Source of the DNA: JACVRW01 sp963811055
GTDB lineage: Bacteria; Actinomycetota; Thermoleophilia; Solirubrobacterales; Thermoleophilaceae
Length of the DNA stretch: 64,000 nucleotides
Reading direction: 5' to 3'
Assembly: GCA_963811055.1 (NCBI GenBank)
Contig: CAWEPQ010000015.1
Location: 16,802 to 80,801 of the forward strand
How positions within the stretch are numbered: position 1 is the first letter of the stretch; each line of letters starts with the position of its first letter. Both the position numbers and the translations under genes were made by a program. The notes under the pieces are model-generated. The model was given only the letters and a program-made list of their open reading frames with translations. It ran no database searches and was not told the DNA's origin. This document shows positions 33,224 to 41,422 of the stretch, in pieces.

Positions 33224-33514
33224 GTGCATAAGAGGCTGTTGAAACTAACTCTGTTGGCAACTTGCGTACTGGCGCTGATGATGGCCGGTACGGCTTACGC
33301 TCAGACCCCGACCGGGGACACCTACGGTGGCCTGGCCGGAATCGCACAGGGACCGAGCGGTGGTGACACCGCCGGCCAGGAGGCCGCCGCGGTCGACACC
33401 AGCGGTCAGCTTCCGTTCACCGGACTCGAGCTCGGTGTCTTCGCCGTCATCGGCGCAGGCCTGCTCGGAACCGGACTGGTGCTCCGCCGCACTCTGCGGT
33501 CGGATCAGGTCTAA
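33224..33514 (+). CDS. small LPFTG cell-wall-anchored protein
   Basis: 96 residues: signal peptide (LTLLATCVLALMMAGTAYA), a short Gly/Thr-rich segment of only about 40 residues, then a complete sorting signal: LPFTG, a hydrophobic stretch (GVFAVIGAGLLGTGLVL) and a positive tail RRTLRSD. Sortase would cut between Thr and Gly and attach the protein to peptidoglycan. The exposed part is so short that it may act as a spacer or a structural wall peptide. AAGGGGA precedes the GTG start. A class E sortase gene lies 10 kb away at 43259. Confidence 0.82.
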   Translation: MHKRLLKLTLLATCVLALMMAGTAYAQTPTGDTYGGLAGIAQGPSGGDTAGQEAAAVDTSGQLPFTGLELGVFAVIGAGLLGTGLVLRRTLRSDQV

Positions 33515-33605
33515 GCAGGTACTTGCGCGCCTCACAGGGGCCGCTCCGGGGTCGACCGTCAGGTCGGCACCCATAAAGGAACAGTCCTAGAAGCGCGGAG
33601 GACGT

Positions 33606-33668
33606 GAGGGGCGGCGATTTATCGCCGCCCCTCGCTCGTTGAGGGCGGCGGGTTTACCCGCCGCCCTT
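33606..33668. terminator. two back-to-back strong hairpins
   Basis: GAGGGGCGGCGAT/ATCGCCGCCCCTC (33606-33633, 13-bp perfect stem, loop TT) and AGGGCGGCGGGT/ACCCGCCGCCCT (33642-33667, 12-bp perfect stem, loop TT). They end the transcript of the O-antigen-ligase-like and LPFTG genes. The similar design to 22432-22496 suggests tandem hairpins are a habit of this genome. Confidence 0.65.
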
Positions 33669-34028
33669 CGCATTTCCCGACCGGCATCGCCGGCTGCAAA
33701 GCGGCGCAGCGCACGGTCCTCGGTCGCTCGCGTGCGATGCACGCGTCGCTCCCTGCGTCCCGTGCGCTGCTTGCTTTTCGCTCGGCTGGGCGCCGCGGCG
33801 CAGCTCGGCGAGGAGCGTCAGGGGCCGTGAGGGTCGCGGCCAATCACCGCAATCTGCCCTCCCGACACGAGCCACTCGATTGCAATGACTCCCGCTCGGC
33901 GGGAGTCATTCCCCACGAGTCGCTTGGCACTCGCGCGTTGTGCTCGGCCAGGACCCACGGTCCGCACGGCAGGCGGTGAGCAGCGACGTGCCCGGCCCGC
34001 GACGTGCCCGTCGGGGCGCGCCGAGCGC
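33669..34028. other. non-coding gap holding one palindromic repeat
   Basis: About 360 bp between the double hairpin and the BY-kinase gene. Short frames exist on both strands, but none has a recognisable domain, start signal or sensible composition. The only structured element I see is the repeat at 33873-33921. Confidence 0.5.
33873..33921 (+). repeat. nested palindromic repeat, copy 1
   Basis: The inner perfect hairpin is AATGACTCCCGC (33884-33895), loop TCG, GCGGGAGTCATT (33899-33910). The outer arms ACTCG (33874-33878) and CGAGT (33916-33920) are also complementary. A second copy at 55597-55646 agrees at 43 of 50 aligned positions by my count. Both copies lie between the end of one gene and the end of a convergent one. 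Confidence 0.7.
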
Positions 34029-36083
34029 TTAGTTCTTCGAGGGCCGGTCTTCTGAGCGCGACGGCTTGTCAGCGCGGGCGCTGCGCTCGTCTGAGCGCGG
34101 CGGGCGTGTGGGGCGGCGGTGCGGGCCCTCGGGGCGTCGCGGGCCGTTCTCGGCACCGGAGCGCTCCGCGCTCGCGCGAGAGCTGTCGCCCTCGCCGTTG
34201 TTGCTCGCCTTCACGTTGTCGGCAGGGCGCTTGGCGTCGTCGGCAGGGCGCTTGGCCGCGTCGGCGGGGCGCTTGGCGTCCTCCGAGGGGCGCTTGGCTT
34301 CGTCGGCCGGACGCTTGACCTCGTCCGCGGGCCGCTTGACGTCGGCAGCGGGGCGCTTGACCTCGTCGGCAGGGCGCTTGACGTCGGCAGACGCCTTGTC
34401 GCGCTCGCCGCGCGGCGCGGAGCTCTCTCGCGCGATGGCGCGAGGGGCCTCGCGATCCGGACGGCGCCGGGGCTCCCTGTCCGCGGACAGTGAGCGCTCC
34501 GCGGCTGCGTCCGACACGATCTCGCTCGATGACTTGGTGGGCGCCGGCCGCGGCCGTGGGGGCTCGCCGCCGGGCGTGGGATCCTGCAGGAAGAGTTCGC
34601 GGCCCGTGGCCCCGTACGCGTAGTAGGCGCTTGTGCGCGGCGTGGAGTCGCCGATCACCAGGAAGCCGGCCGGCGTGTAGGCGGTGCGCTCGAGGAGGTC
34701 GCGCATCATCTCGAAGTTGGCGCGGTTGGTGTTACCGGGCTTGGTGACCACGATGATGCTGTCCACGTCGCTCACCAGCCGCAGGGCGTCGCTGATCTCG
34801 CCGATCGGCGCCGTGTCGATCACCACGTAGTTGCAGAGCTCGCGAGCGTCCGCGATCAGCTCGGGCAGGCGGCGGCTGAGCGCCTCCACGAGGGCCACGT
34901 CGCCCTCGGCCACCGTGGTGGTGAGCACCGAGAGGGCCGGCAGGCCGGGAGCGGGGGAGAGGAGGTCGCGCAGCTGCGTGTCGGGCTGGAGGAGCCCCGT
35001 GAGCTCGGTTCCGGGCTGCACGCCCAGGGTCCGGCCCACGTCGGGCTTGCGGAGGTCGAAGTCGAGGAGGATCACCGGGTCGCCGCTGGCGGCGGCCGCG
35101 GCCGCGAGGTTCACGGCGGAGGTGGTCTTGCCGTCGCCGGTCGAGGCGCTGGTGACCATCACCACGTGCGCACGCCCCTCGGGGTGCGGGCCAAGCTGGA
35201 TCATGAGCGTCCGGAACGCCTCTCGGACGGCGGGCAGCATGTGCCATCCGGAGGCCTGGCGGCCGCGCAGCTGGCTCGACTTGAGGAGCGGGATGCGCGC
35301 GAGCACCGGGAGCGGATACAGCGCGACCGTCTCGTCCTCGTTCCTGATCCGGCGCTCCGTGAGCTCGAGGATTAGGGCAGCGCCAGAGCCGAGCGTGAAG
35401 CCCGCCAGCGCGGCAAGCAGCACGATGACCGCCATCGGGGGGCCGCTCGGCGACTCGGGCTTGGTGGCCGCCTGGGAGAGCGTCAGCGTGGGATCGCCGT
35501 CCACCCGCACCTTCTCGAGCGCGTTGATCCGCTCGGTCACGGTGGCCGCGGCCTCGGTGCCTTCGCCGAGGTCGTCCTGGCTTGCCCTAAGGCGTTCCAC
35601 CTCGGCGGTGGCCTGCTTGGCGATGATGTCCCGGCGGGCGGCCAGGGACTCGCGTGCGAAGGTGTTGGCCAGCTGCTGGGCCTCGGTCGCGTCGTCCGCC
35701 TTGGCGGTGACCGCGAGGATGTTGCTCTCGCCCTCCGGCGTGACGGTGATCGCGTCGAGCACCTTCTCGGGGGTCCAGTCGCCGCCGAGCTCGCGTGCTG
35801 TGCGGTCCGCGGCGGCCGTGGACTTGATGAGAGTGGCGGCCGTCTGCGCAGTACGGGTGGGATCGCCGGCCTCGCGCACGGCGTTGAGGCCCTGGAACTG
35901 CGTGTCCTCCTGCGCGAGCGGGGTGAGAAGGATGTTCGCGGTGGCCTGGTAGTCGGCCGGGCGCAGGGCGGTCCACGCGATGGCTGCGCCGACCGCCGCC
36001 AGCATCACGGCGATCACCAGCACACGGTGGGCGCGGATGGCGCGGAGGTACGGCCCGAGCGCGCCCTCGGCGGGGCGGTTCAT
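34029..36083 (-). CDS. polysaccharide co-polymerase fused to BY-kinase (Wzc/CpsCD-like)
   Basis: 684 residues. Residues 1-245 are the Wzz-like chain-length regulator with two membrane spans (about 20-38 and 217-239) flanking an external loop. The cytoplasmic tyrosine kinase domain has Walker A STGDGKTTSA (313-322), Walker A' VILLDFDLRKPD (337-348) and Walker B YVVIDTAPIGEISD. A tyrosine cluster SAYYAYG closes the kinase domain. A long disordered tail follows with eight KRP-x4 heptads and no tyrosine. It controls chain length and export of the polysaccharide by cyclic autophosphorylation. ATG 36083 is chosen; the frame is open to 36299. Confidence 0.9.
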   Translation of the reverse strand: MNRPAEGALGPYLRAIRAHRVLVIAVMLAAVGAAIAWTALRPADYQATANILLTPLAQEDTQFQGLNAVREAGDPTRTAQTAATLIKSTAAADRTARELGGDWTPEKVLDAITVTPEGESNILAVTAKADDATEAQQLANTFARESLAARRDIIAKQATAEVERLRASQDDLGEGTEAAATVTERINALEKVRVDGDPTLTLSQAATKPESPSGPPMAVIVLLAALAGFTLGSGAALILELTERRIRNEDETVALYPLPVLARIPLLKSSQLRGRQASGWHMLPAVREAFRTLMIQLGPHPEGRAHVVMVTSASTGDGKTTSAVNLAAAAAASGDPVILLDFDLRKPDVGRTLGVQPGTELTGLLQPDTQLRDLLSPAPGLPALSVLTTTVAEGDVALVEALSRRLPELIADARELCNYVVIDTAPIGEISDALRLVSDVDSIIVVTKPGNTNRANFEMMRDLLERTAYTPAGFLVIGDSTPRTSAYYAYGATGRELFLQDPTPGGEPPRPRPAPTKSSSEIVSDAAAERSLSADREPRRRPDREAPRAIARESSAPRGERDKASADVKRPADEVKRPAADVKRPADEVKRPADEAKRPSEDAKRPADAAKRPADDAKRPADNVKASNNGEGDSSRASAERSGAENGPRRPEGPHRRPTRPPRSDERSARADKPSRSEDRPSKN
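34212..34379 (-). repeat. eight tandem 21-bp repeats encoding KRP-x4 heptads
   Basis: Within the BY-kinase tail the protein reads KRPADEV, KRPAADV, KRPADEV, KRPADEA, KRPSEDA, KRPADAA, KRPADDA, KRPADNV. The DNA repeats are imperfect, so the unit number could change by slippage. Confidence 0.85.
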
Positions 36084-36380
36084 AGCGGAGATGTCAGGGG
36101 CGGAGTTCAGAGGAGAGCGGAGTTTAGTTCGGCTGTCTCGCACATCGTTCGGCCGTGGCGCCCAATCCTTGAACGCGGGGCGCGACACTGCGGGCGCCCC
36201 CCCACCGCGCTGCGAGCGGTCGGCGGTCGCGTAAAGGCACGTTGGAAGGTAGCGGGTTCTGGCCGCTCGCCGGGCCCCGCCGCTCGTACATGCGTCCATA
36301 CCCCGGCGCCCCGCGCCGCCACCGGCGGCGCCCTCCCGATAGCGAGGGTTGACCCGCCCACCGCCCCAGGAGGCTCGTAC
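36084..36380. other. divergent intergenic region, no gene seen
   Basis: Nearly 300 bp between the BY-kinase gene (leftward) and the secreted DDSPFNQ protein (rightward). It must hold both promoters, but I see no convincing -10/-35 pair or operator. A long frame crosses it without domain sense. Confidence 0.4.
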
Positions 36381-37733
36381 TTGTCACGCAGGTTGCTCGC
36401 CCTCGTCCTCGCGCTCGCGGCTCTGGCCGTGCCGGCGCCGGGAGCGAGCGCCGAGACGCAGAAGCGGGTGTTCGCTCCGGCTGCGGCCGACAGCGGCGTT
36501 CTGGTCTTCAAGGTCCGCGGCGTGGCTCCACGCCGAGTCAGGCGCGGGTATCTCGAGCGTCGCGGCGAGCGCCGGGCCGTCAGGGCCGGGCGGATACGGG
36601 AAGCGGCCGGGGGCGGCCTCCTCAGGGTCAGGATGCCCAGCGCGTGGCGCGCCCGCGCGGCCGAGGACGACGAGGGTCCGGCCGGCCGCGCGCGGCTGAT
36701 CGTGCTCGTGGGGGACGGGGACGACCTCGGCCGGTCGGCCTGCCGCTCCGCGAGCGTGACCGAGGGGCTCGGGAACTTCGGCGTCGGTCGCTGGCCGGGA
36801 GCCTGCTGGCGCCCGTACGCGGACGACTCACCCTTCAATCAGCGCCTGCCGCGCCGGCCTCGGCTCGATCCGCGCTCCGACTCCATCGTGCGCCGGGTCA
36901 CGGGCTGGGGCGAGCCCGCGCAGCTGCGCGCCGGGATAGCCGGCACCGAGGGGGACTGGCAGCACCCGATCTACTACCCGGACGGCAACGATCCCGAGTT
37001 CCAGATCCACTGCGTCGAGGACTGGGGCACCTGCGAGATCGAGGGCATGCGTGTGCGCATTCCCGACGCCGCCAGGGCCGCCGCCGGGTCGGACGGCCAT
37101 CTGACCGTCGTCGATCAGGACAGCGGCTGGGAGTACGACTTCTGGCAGGTGCGGCGCAAGCCGCGCGACGGCGGGCGCCTCGTGATCTCCTGGGGCGGGC
37201 GCACCCGCATCGAGGGCGACGGCCTGGGCTCCGACGCCAACGCCGCCCACTACGGCTCGCTCGCGGGAATCATCCGCGCCGAGGAGATGCGCCGCGGCCG
37301 GATCGACCACGCCCTCTTCATGCTGGTGCGCTGTGACTCCGGCCGGAAGGTCTACCCGGCTCGCGGCCTGGGTCTTCCGTGCGACAGCTCAGCCGGTGCG
37401 CCCTCCCAGGGCACCCGCTTCCAGCTGGACCTGTCGCCCGCCGAGATCGACGCGCTGGCAGCCCCCGAGTGGAAGAAGACGATCCTGCGGGCGATGGCCG
37501 ACTACGGCCTGTTCGTGGGCGACACCACGGGGGGCACGCCGTGGAACATCTGGTTCGAGTCGGGCGCGAGCTACACCAGCTTCGGGCGCCGCGACCCCTT
37601 CGTGAGCTTCGCCCGCGACGCCGGGCTCCGCCGCTCGTCGGACGACACCTATTACTTCGACTGGGCGAGCGGCATCAACTGGCGCCGCCACCTGCGCGTG
37701 GTGGACGCCTGCGTGGCGGAGCGGAGCTGCTAG
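36381..37733 (+). CDS. secreted protein of an unrecognised DDSPFNQ family (paralogue 1)
   Basis: 450 residues from TTG 36381, a start supported by a perfect AGGAGG 7 nt upstream. A signal peptide (LLALVLALAALAVPAPGASA) is followed by a small beta-rich domain (about 30-120) and then a conserved region of about 310 residues: WRPYADDSPFNQ, GDWQHPIYYPDGNDPEFQIHC, SGWEYDFWQV, GLGSDANAAHYGSLAGIIRAEE, RIDHALFMLVRCDS, LRAMADYGLFVGD and GGTPWNIWFESG. Repeated Asp, His and Trp residues suggest an enzyme, possibly carbohydrate-active, but I know no catalytic assignment. A paralogue lies at 55645-56740. Confidence 0.85.
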   Translation: MSRRLLALVLALAALAVPAPGASAETQKRVFAPAAADSGVLVFKVRGVAPRRVRRGYLERRGERRAVRAGRIREAAGGGLLRVRMPSAWRARAAEDDEGPAGRARLIVLVGDGDDLGRSACRSASVTEGLGNFGVGRWPGACWRPYADDSPFNQRLPRRPRLDPRSDSIVRRVTGWGEPAQLRAGIAGTEGDWQHPIYYPDGNDPEFQIHCVEDWGTCEIEGMRVRIPDAARAAAGSDGHLTVVDQDSGWEYDFWQVRRKPRDGGRLVISWGGRTRIEGDGLGSDANAAHYGSLAGIIRAEEMRRGRIDHALFMLVRCDSGRKVYPARGLGLPCDSSAGAPSQGTRFQLDLSPAEIDALAAPEWKKTILRAMADYGLFVGDTTGGTPWNIWFESGASYTSFGRRDPFVSFARDAGLRRSSDDTYYFDWASGINWRRHLRVVDACVAERSC

Positions 37734-38353
37734 CCCTCGTGTAGCCGGCGGCGCAGCTGGGCGTCGCGACGGCGGCGCACGAGCACGAACACCGACGTGG
37801 CCAGGGTGAGCAGCGCGGCCAGCGCCACGAGGCCCGGCACGAGCGGCTCGTCCCAGTCCGTGAGCGTGCTGGAAGCCGAGCTGAGCGCCCCGTCGTCGTC
37901 ATCGTCGTCGCCACCGGAACCGACCGGGGGCAATGCGGCGCTGGCCGAGTCCTCGGCGTTCTTGTCGTCCTTCGAGGACTTGTCCTTCGAGTCGCTCTTC
38001 TTCTTGTTGTTACTGGAGCTGTCCGGCGTGTCGCCGCCCGACGGTGTGTTGCCGCCGGTGATCTGGTCGAGCGCCTGATCGTCCGCCGAGCCGGAGGGCG
38101 AGCTCGGGTTCGAGTTGTTGTTCTTCTTCTTTTCCTTGCCCGAGGCCCCTACGTCCGTCGAGGGGATGTACTGATCGCGGGCCGGGGAGTCGCTCTGGGC
38201 CTGCGCGACAGGCGCAGCGATGGCGGCAAGCGCAACAATTGCGGCAAGCGCCCTGAGCGCGCCTATAGGGTGAATCGCGTGACGTCGCATACGCTTTCGC
38301 GTGCACGAGTCGAGGTCCGCGGACCGGGCGTTCAGCTCCTCTCCAGTGCTCAT
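37730..38353 (-). CDS. secreted or surface membrane-anchored low-complexity protein
   Basis: 207 residues: basic N-terminus and export signal (ALRAALAAIVALAAIAAPVAQA-like, about residues 32-53), a long linker rich in Ser, Asn, Lys and Asp, a run of six Asp, then a C-terminal span (LVALAALLTLATSVFVLV) and an RRRRDAQLRRRLHEG tail. The end resembles a wall-sorting tail, but there is no LPXTG motif. ATG 38353 is supported by TACGGT 6 nt upstream (38360-38365); an internal ATG at 38290 is the alternative. It overlaps the start of the divergent gene by 75 bp and the stop of the convergent one by 4 bp. Confidence 0.75.
   Translation of the reverse strand: MSTGEELNARSADLDSCTRKRMRRHAIHPIGALRALAAIVALAAIAAPVAQAQSDSPARDQYIPSTDVGASGKEKKKNNNSNPSSPSGSADDQALDQITGGNTPSGGDTPDSSSNNKKKSDSKDKSSKDDKNAEDSASAALPPVGSGGDDDDDDGALSSASSTLTDWDEPLVPGLVALAALLTLATSVFVLVRRRRDAQLRRRLHEG
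38266..38271 (+). promoter_or_regulatory. -10 box for the leaderless start at 38279
   Basis: TAGGGT with a 7-nt gap to GTG 38279. It lies inside the coding region of the opposite-strand gene. Confidence 0.5.
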
Positions 38354-40243
38354 TTTGTCACCGTAGCAGTTGCTCTCGGCACGCTCGCCACCACACTTCC
38401 GGACGGCGCATACTCAGTCCAGGCGCGGGCGATCCTGGCCGTGGCGGTCTGGTGGACGGTGGTGGTCGGCGTCCTCCTGCGGGTCTTCCCGCGCGGCCCG
38501 GTGCCGGGGGAGGCGTTCGTAGCCGGCGGCTGCCTCGTGGCACTCACCGCGTTCACCGCCCTATCGATGGGCTGGGGGGTGGACGACGGCGGAGCTTTCG
38601 ACGACACCCTGCGCGCCGTGTGTTACGCCGGGGTCTTCACTCTCGTGGTGGCGGCCTCGCCCGCGCGAAGCGCGCGCAGCTGGCTCGCGGGACTGGCCAT
38701 CGGGCTCGTGGCGGTGAGCGTCGTGTCGCTCGGCAGCCGGATGCTGCCGTCGCTCTTCCCCGAGCCGGACCTGTCCGCCGACCTCGCGGCCACGCGCGGC
38801 CGGCTGAGCTACCCGCTGGGCTACTGGAACGGTCTCGGCGCGCTCCTGGCGCTGGGCGCGGTGCTGCTCGTGGCGCTCGCCGGGATGGCGCGCACCGTGG
38901 CGGGCCGCACGTGGGCCACGGCCGCCGTCCCGCTTCCCGCCTTCGCGGTCTTCCTGACGTCGTCGCGCGGCGGTGCGGTGGCCGGGGCGGTGGGGTTCGT
39001 GCTCCTGCTCGTCCTCAGCCCCAACCGGCTGCGACTGGTCACCGCCGTGACGATCGGCGGCATCGGAACGGCGGTTCTGGTGGTGGCCTCGTTGTCGCGC
39101 GACCTGTTCACCGACGCGCGCATCGGCGCCGCGGGATACGACACCGAGGCCAACGTGATGCTGCTCCTGACCCTGGTGGTGGTGGCAGCCGCGTTCACGC
39201 TCAGGCCGATGGTGGACGGCTTGGTGGAGCGGATGCGGGTTCCTCGCGCGGTATCGGTGGTGGTGGCCGTGGGAGCGGCGGTGGCCCTGATCGTGGGCCT
39301 CCTCGGGGCGGACCCGGTGGAGCGCTGGCACGAGCTCAAGGCGCCGCCCGACACCCAGAGCACCGTCACGGGCAGCGGAATCGTGACGCGGCACCTGACG
39401 AGCACGGAGGGCACCGGCCGCTACCAGTTCTGGAAGGCGGGCTGGGATGCCTTCAAGACCGAGCCGCTCCGGGGCGTGGGCGCGGCGGGCTACGAGCCCT
39501 GGTGGGCCCAGCACGGCACCCTCGACTACTTCGTGCGAAACGCCCACTCCCTGTTCGTGGAGACGGGTGCCGAGCTCGGCGTGGTGGGGCTCCTACTGTT
39601 ACTCGGCTTCTTCGGGACCGCCGTGGTCGCGGGGGTCCGGCGTCGTCTGGGGGGAGAGGACCCTGCCGTCGTGGCTGCCCTGCTGGCGGTGCTGGCGTGT
39701 GGGATCACCGCGGCGGGCGTGGAGTGGACGTGGGAGATCCCGGGGGCCTTCCTCCCGGTGGTGGTGGCGGCGGCGGTGCTCTGCGGCACCGCTGTCGCGC
39801 CCGGCCGGCAGCGGTCGAGACCGGCGGGGCTCCTTTTGGGGGCGGGCGTGCTGATTGCGGGCCTCGCGTGCATAGGTGCCGGCGTCATGGCCCTGACCAC
39901 CGACGCCAACCTGCGCGCGAGTCGCGAGGCTGCCGCCGACGGCAATCTCGCGCTGGCCGCCGAGGAGGCGCGCGAGGCCATATCGATCGAGCCGTGGGCA
40001 GCCGTCCCGCGTCATCAGCTGGCACTGGTGCTGGAGGAGAGCGATCCGGCCGCGGCCCAGACCGCACTCGTCGAGGCCATCAGGAGGGCCCCGGAGGACT
40101 GGCGCCTCTGGTACGAGCTCACACGCATGCGGGCCACGGCGGGCGACCGGGCGGGCGCGATACTGGCGCTGCGGCGCACTCGCGAGCTCGCGCCTCCCTC
40201 CGCATATCTGCGCGGGATCCTCGGCCTGGAGAGCCGTGAGTAA
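38279..40243 (+). CDS. O-antigen ligase/polymerase-like membrane protein with TPR tail (copy 2)
   Basis: 654 residues with about eleven membrane spans. The Wzy_C-like region reads RLSYPLGYWNGLGALLALGA, then ATEGTGRYQFWKAGWDAFKTEPL-type sequence and NAHSLFVETGAELGVVGLLL. A C-terminal TPR-like helical repeat region follows (IEPWAAVPRHQLALVLEESD). The design matches the copy at 31102. GTG 38279 is chosen because TAGGGT precedes it by 7 nt and the first span would be lost from any later start. Probably assembles a different glycan or a second linkage. Confidence 0.85.
   Translation: MTSHTLSRARVEVRGPGVQLLSSAHFVTVAVALGTLATTLPDGAYSVQARAILAVAVWWTVVVGVLLRVFPRGPVPGEAFVAGGCLVALTAFTALSMGWGVDDGGAFDDTLRAVCYAGVFTLVVAASPARSARSWLAGLAIGLVAVSVVSLGSRMLPSLFPEPDLSADLAATRGRLSYPLGYWNGLGALLALGAVLLVALAGMARTVAGRTWATAAVPLPAFAVFLTSSRGGAVAGAVGFVLLLVLSPNRLRLVTAVTIGGIGTAVLVVASLSRDLFTDARIGAAGYDTEANVMLLLTLVVVAAAFTLRPMVDGLVERMRVPRAVSVVVAVGAAVALIVGLLGADPVERWHELKAPPDTQSTVTGSGIVTRHLTSTEGTGRYQFWKAGWDAFKTEPLRGVGAAGYEPWWAQHGTLDYFVRNAHSLFVETGAELGVVGLLLLLGFFGTAVVAGVRRRLGGEDPAVVAALLAVLACGITAAGVEWTWEIPGAFLPVVVAAAVLCGTAVAPGRQRSRPAGLLLGAGVLIAGLACIGAGVMALTTDANLRASREAAADGNLALAAEEAREAISIEPWAAVPRHQLALVLEESDPAAAQTALVEAIRRAPEDWRLWYELTRMRATAGDRAGAILALRRTRELAPPSAYLRGILGLESRE
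38360..38365 (-). promoter_or_regulatory. -10 box for the leaderless start at 38353
   Basis: TACGGT on the minus strand with a 6-nt gap to ATG 38353. It lies inside the first membrane span of the opposite-strand gene. Confidence 0.5.
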
Positions 40244-40309
40244 TCCGGACTTCCGCTCGAGCGGCGCCTCGCGCGGCCTCACTCAGCTAGCTTGAGCGGT
40301 CGTCGAATC

Positions 40310-41422
40310 ATGTTCCGGACCACCGTCACGAGTCACGCCCGCTCGTCTGTGGCCACCACCGCGGCCCTGTGCGCCGCGCTGGCCACACTCGCGCTGGCCC
40401 CCGCCGCCGCCGATGCGAAGGTGCCGCGCTCCTTTTTCGGCGCGGAGGGAGACCCCAGCGCCACCGCGGCGTCGGAGCCCACCCCGCAGATCGACTTCAA
40501 CCGGATGCGGTCGGCCCGGCTCGGCACTCTGAGGATGAACTTCGACTGGGGCACCGTGGAGCCCACTCCCGGGGCGCCCAGGGACTGGTCGTACTACGAC
40601 ACGATGGTCGAGCGCGCTGCCCGCGCGGGGGTCGGCATCCTCGCGGTCCTGGCTGGAAGCCCTGCGTGGGCCGCCGAGGGCAGCGCCTACGCGCCGGTCA
40701 CCCCGGCGGCACGGGCTTCGTTCAGGCTCTTCGTCCGCGACGTGGTGCAGCGCTACGGTCGCGGCGGCTCCTTCTGGAAGTCCAACCCGGGCGTGCCGCG
40801 AAAGCCGATCCCCGCCTACCAGGTCTGGAACGAGCCGAACTACCCGCCGCATTGGGCCGACGGGCCGTCGGTGGCCCGTGACTACGCGTCGCTGCTGAAG
40901 CTGGTCGGGCGCACGATCCGCGCGAACGACCGCCGTGCGCTGATCGGCACGGCCGGCCTGCTCGCCAACTCCACGCGCGGGCCCGCCGGGTACCGCTACC
41001 TCGACGACCTCTACGCGGTCAAGGGCATCAAGCGCTACTTCGACGCCGTGGCCATCCACCCGTACTCCGAAGACGCGCGCGGTGTGCGCGGCGAGCTGAG
41101 CCGCATTCGCGGCGTGATGCGCCGCCGCGGCGACGCGAAGACGCCGGTCTGGATCTCAGAGCTCGGATGGGCCACCGGCGGTGGCAGCGAGTACTTCTCG
41201 ACCACCCCCGCCGGCCAGGCCAGGCGCCTGCGCTCGGCTTTCCGGTTCGTGGTCCGGAACCGCAACCGCTACCACGTGAGCAAGCTGGTCTGGTTCAGCT
41301 GGCGCGACCGGGTCGGCCCGACTTCCCGCGGTTGGGAGTTCTACTGCGGGCTGTTCCGCCTGAACGGGGAGCCCAAGCCGGCCTGGGCCACGTTCCGCAG
41401 CTTCACGCGCGCTACGCGCTGA
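40310..41422 (+). CDS. secreted clan GH-A glycoside hydrolase
   Basis: 370 residues with a signal peptide (ATTAALCAALATLALAPAAADA) and a TIM-barrel of clan GH-A. LRMNFDWGTVEP marks an early strand, YQVWNEPNYPPHW carries the acid/base Glu, AIHPYSED follows and WISELGWATGG carries the nucleophile Glu. The pattern is nearest to GH39/GH5-like enzymes; the substrate is unknown, perhaps the polysaccharide made here. ATG 40310 is chosen over an upstream TTG. Its end overlaps that of pckG by 11 bp. Confidence 0.85.
   Translation: MFRTTVTSHARSSVATTAALCAALATLALAPAAADAKVPRSFFGAEGDPSATAASEPTPQIDFNRMRSARLGTLRMNFDWGTVEPTPGAPRDWSYYDTMVERAARAGVGILAVLAGSPAWAAEGSAYAPVTPAARASFRLFVRDVVQRYGRGGSFWKSNPGVPRKPIPAYQVWNEPNYPPHWADGPSVARDYASLLKLVGRTIRANDRRALIGTAGLLANSTRGPAGYRYLDDLYAVKGIKRYFDAVAIHPYSEDARGVRGELSRIRGVMRRRGDAKTPVWISELGWATGGGSEYFSTTPAGQARRLRSAFRFVVRNRNRYHVSKLVWFSWRDRVGPTSRGWEFYCGLFRLNGEPKPAWATFRSFTRATR

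Noticed and set aside
33669..34028. Short ORFs in the gap before the BY-kinase gene
   Set aside because: No start signals, domains or biased composition on either strand.
34212..34379. Possible CRISPR or tandem-repeat array
   Set aside because: The 21-bp units are in frame, have no spacers and encode protein heptads in the BY-kinase tail.
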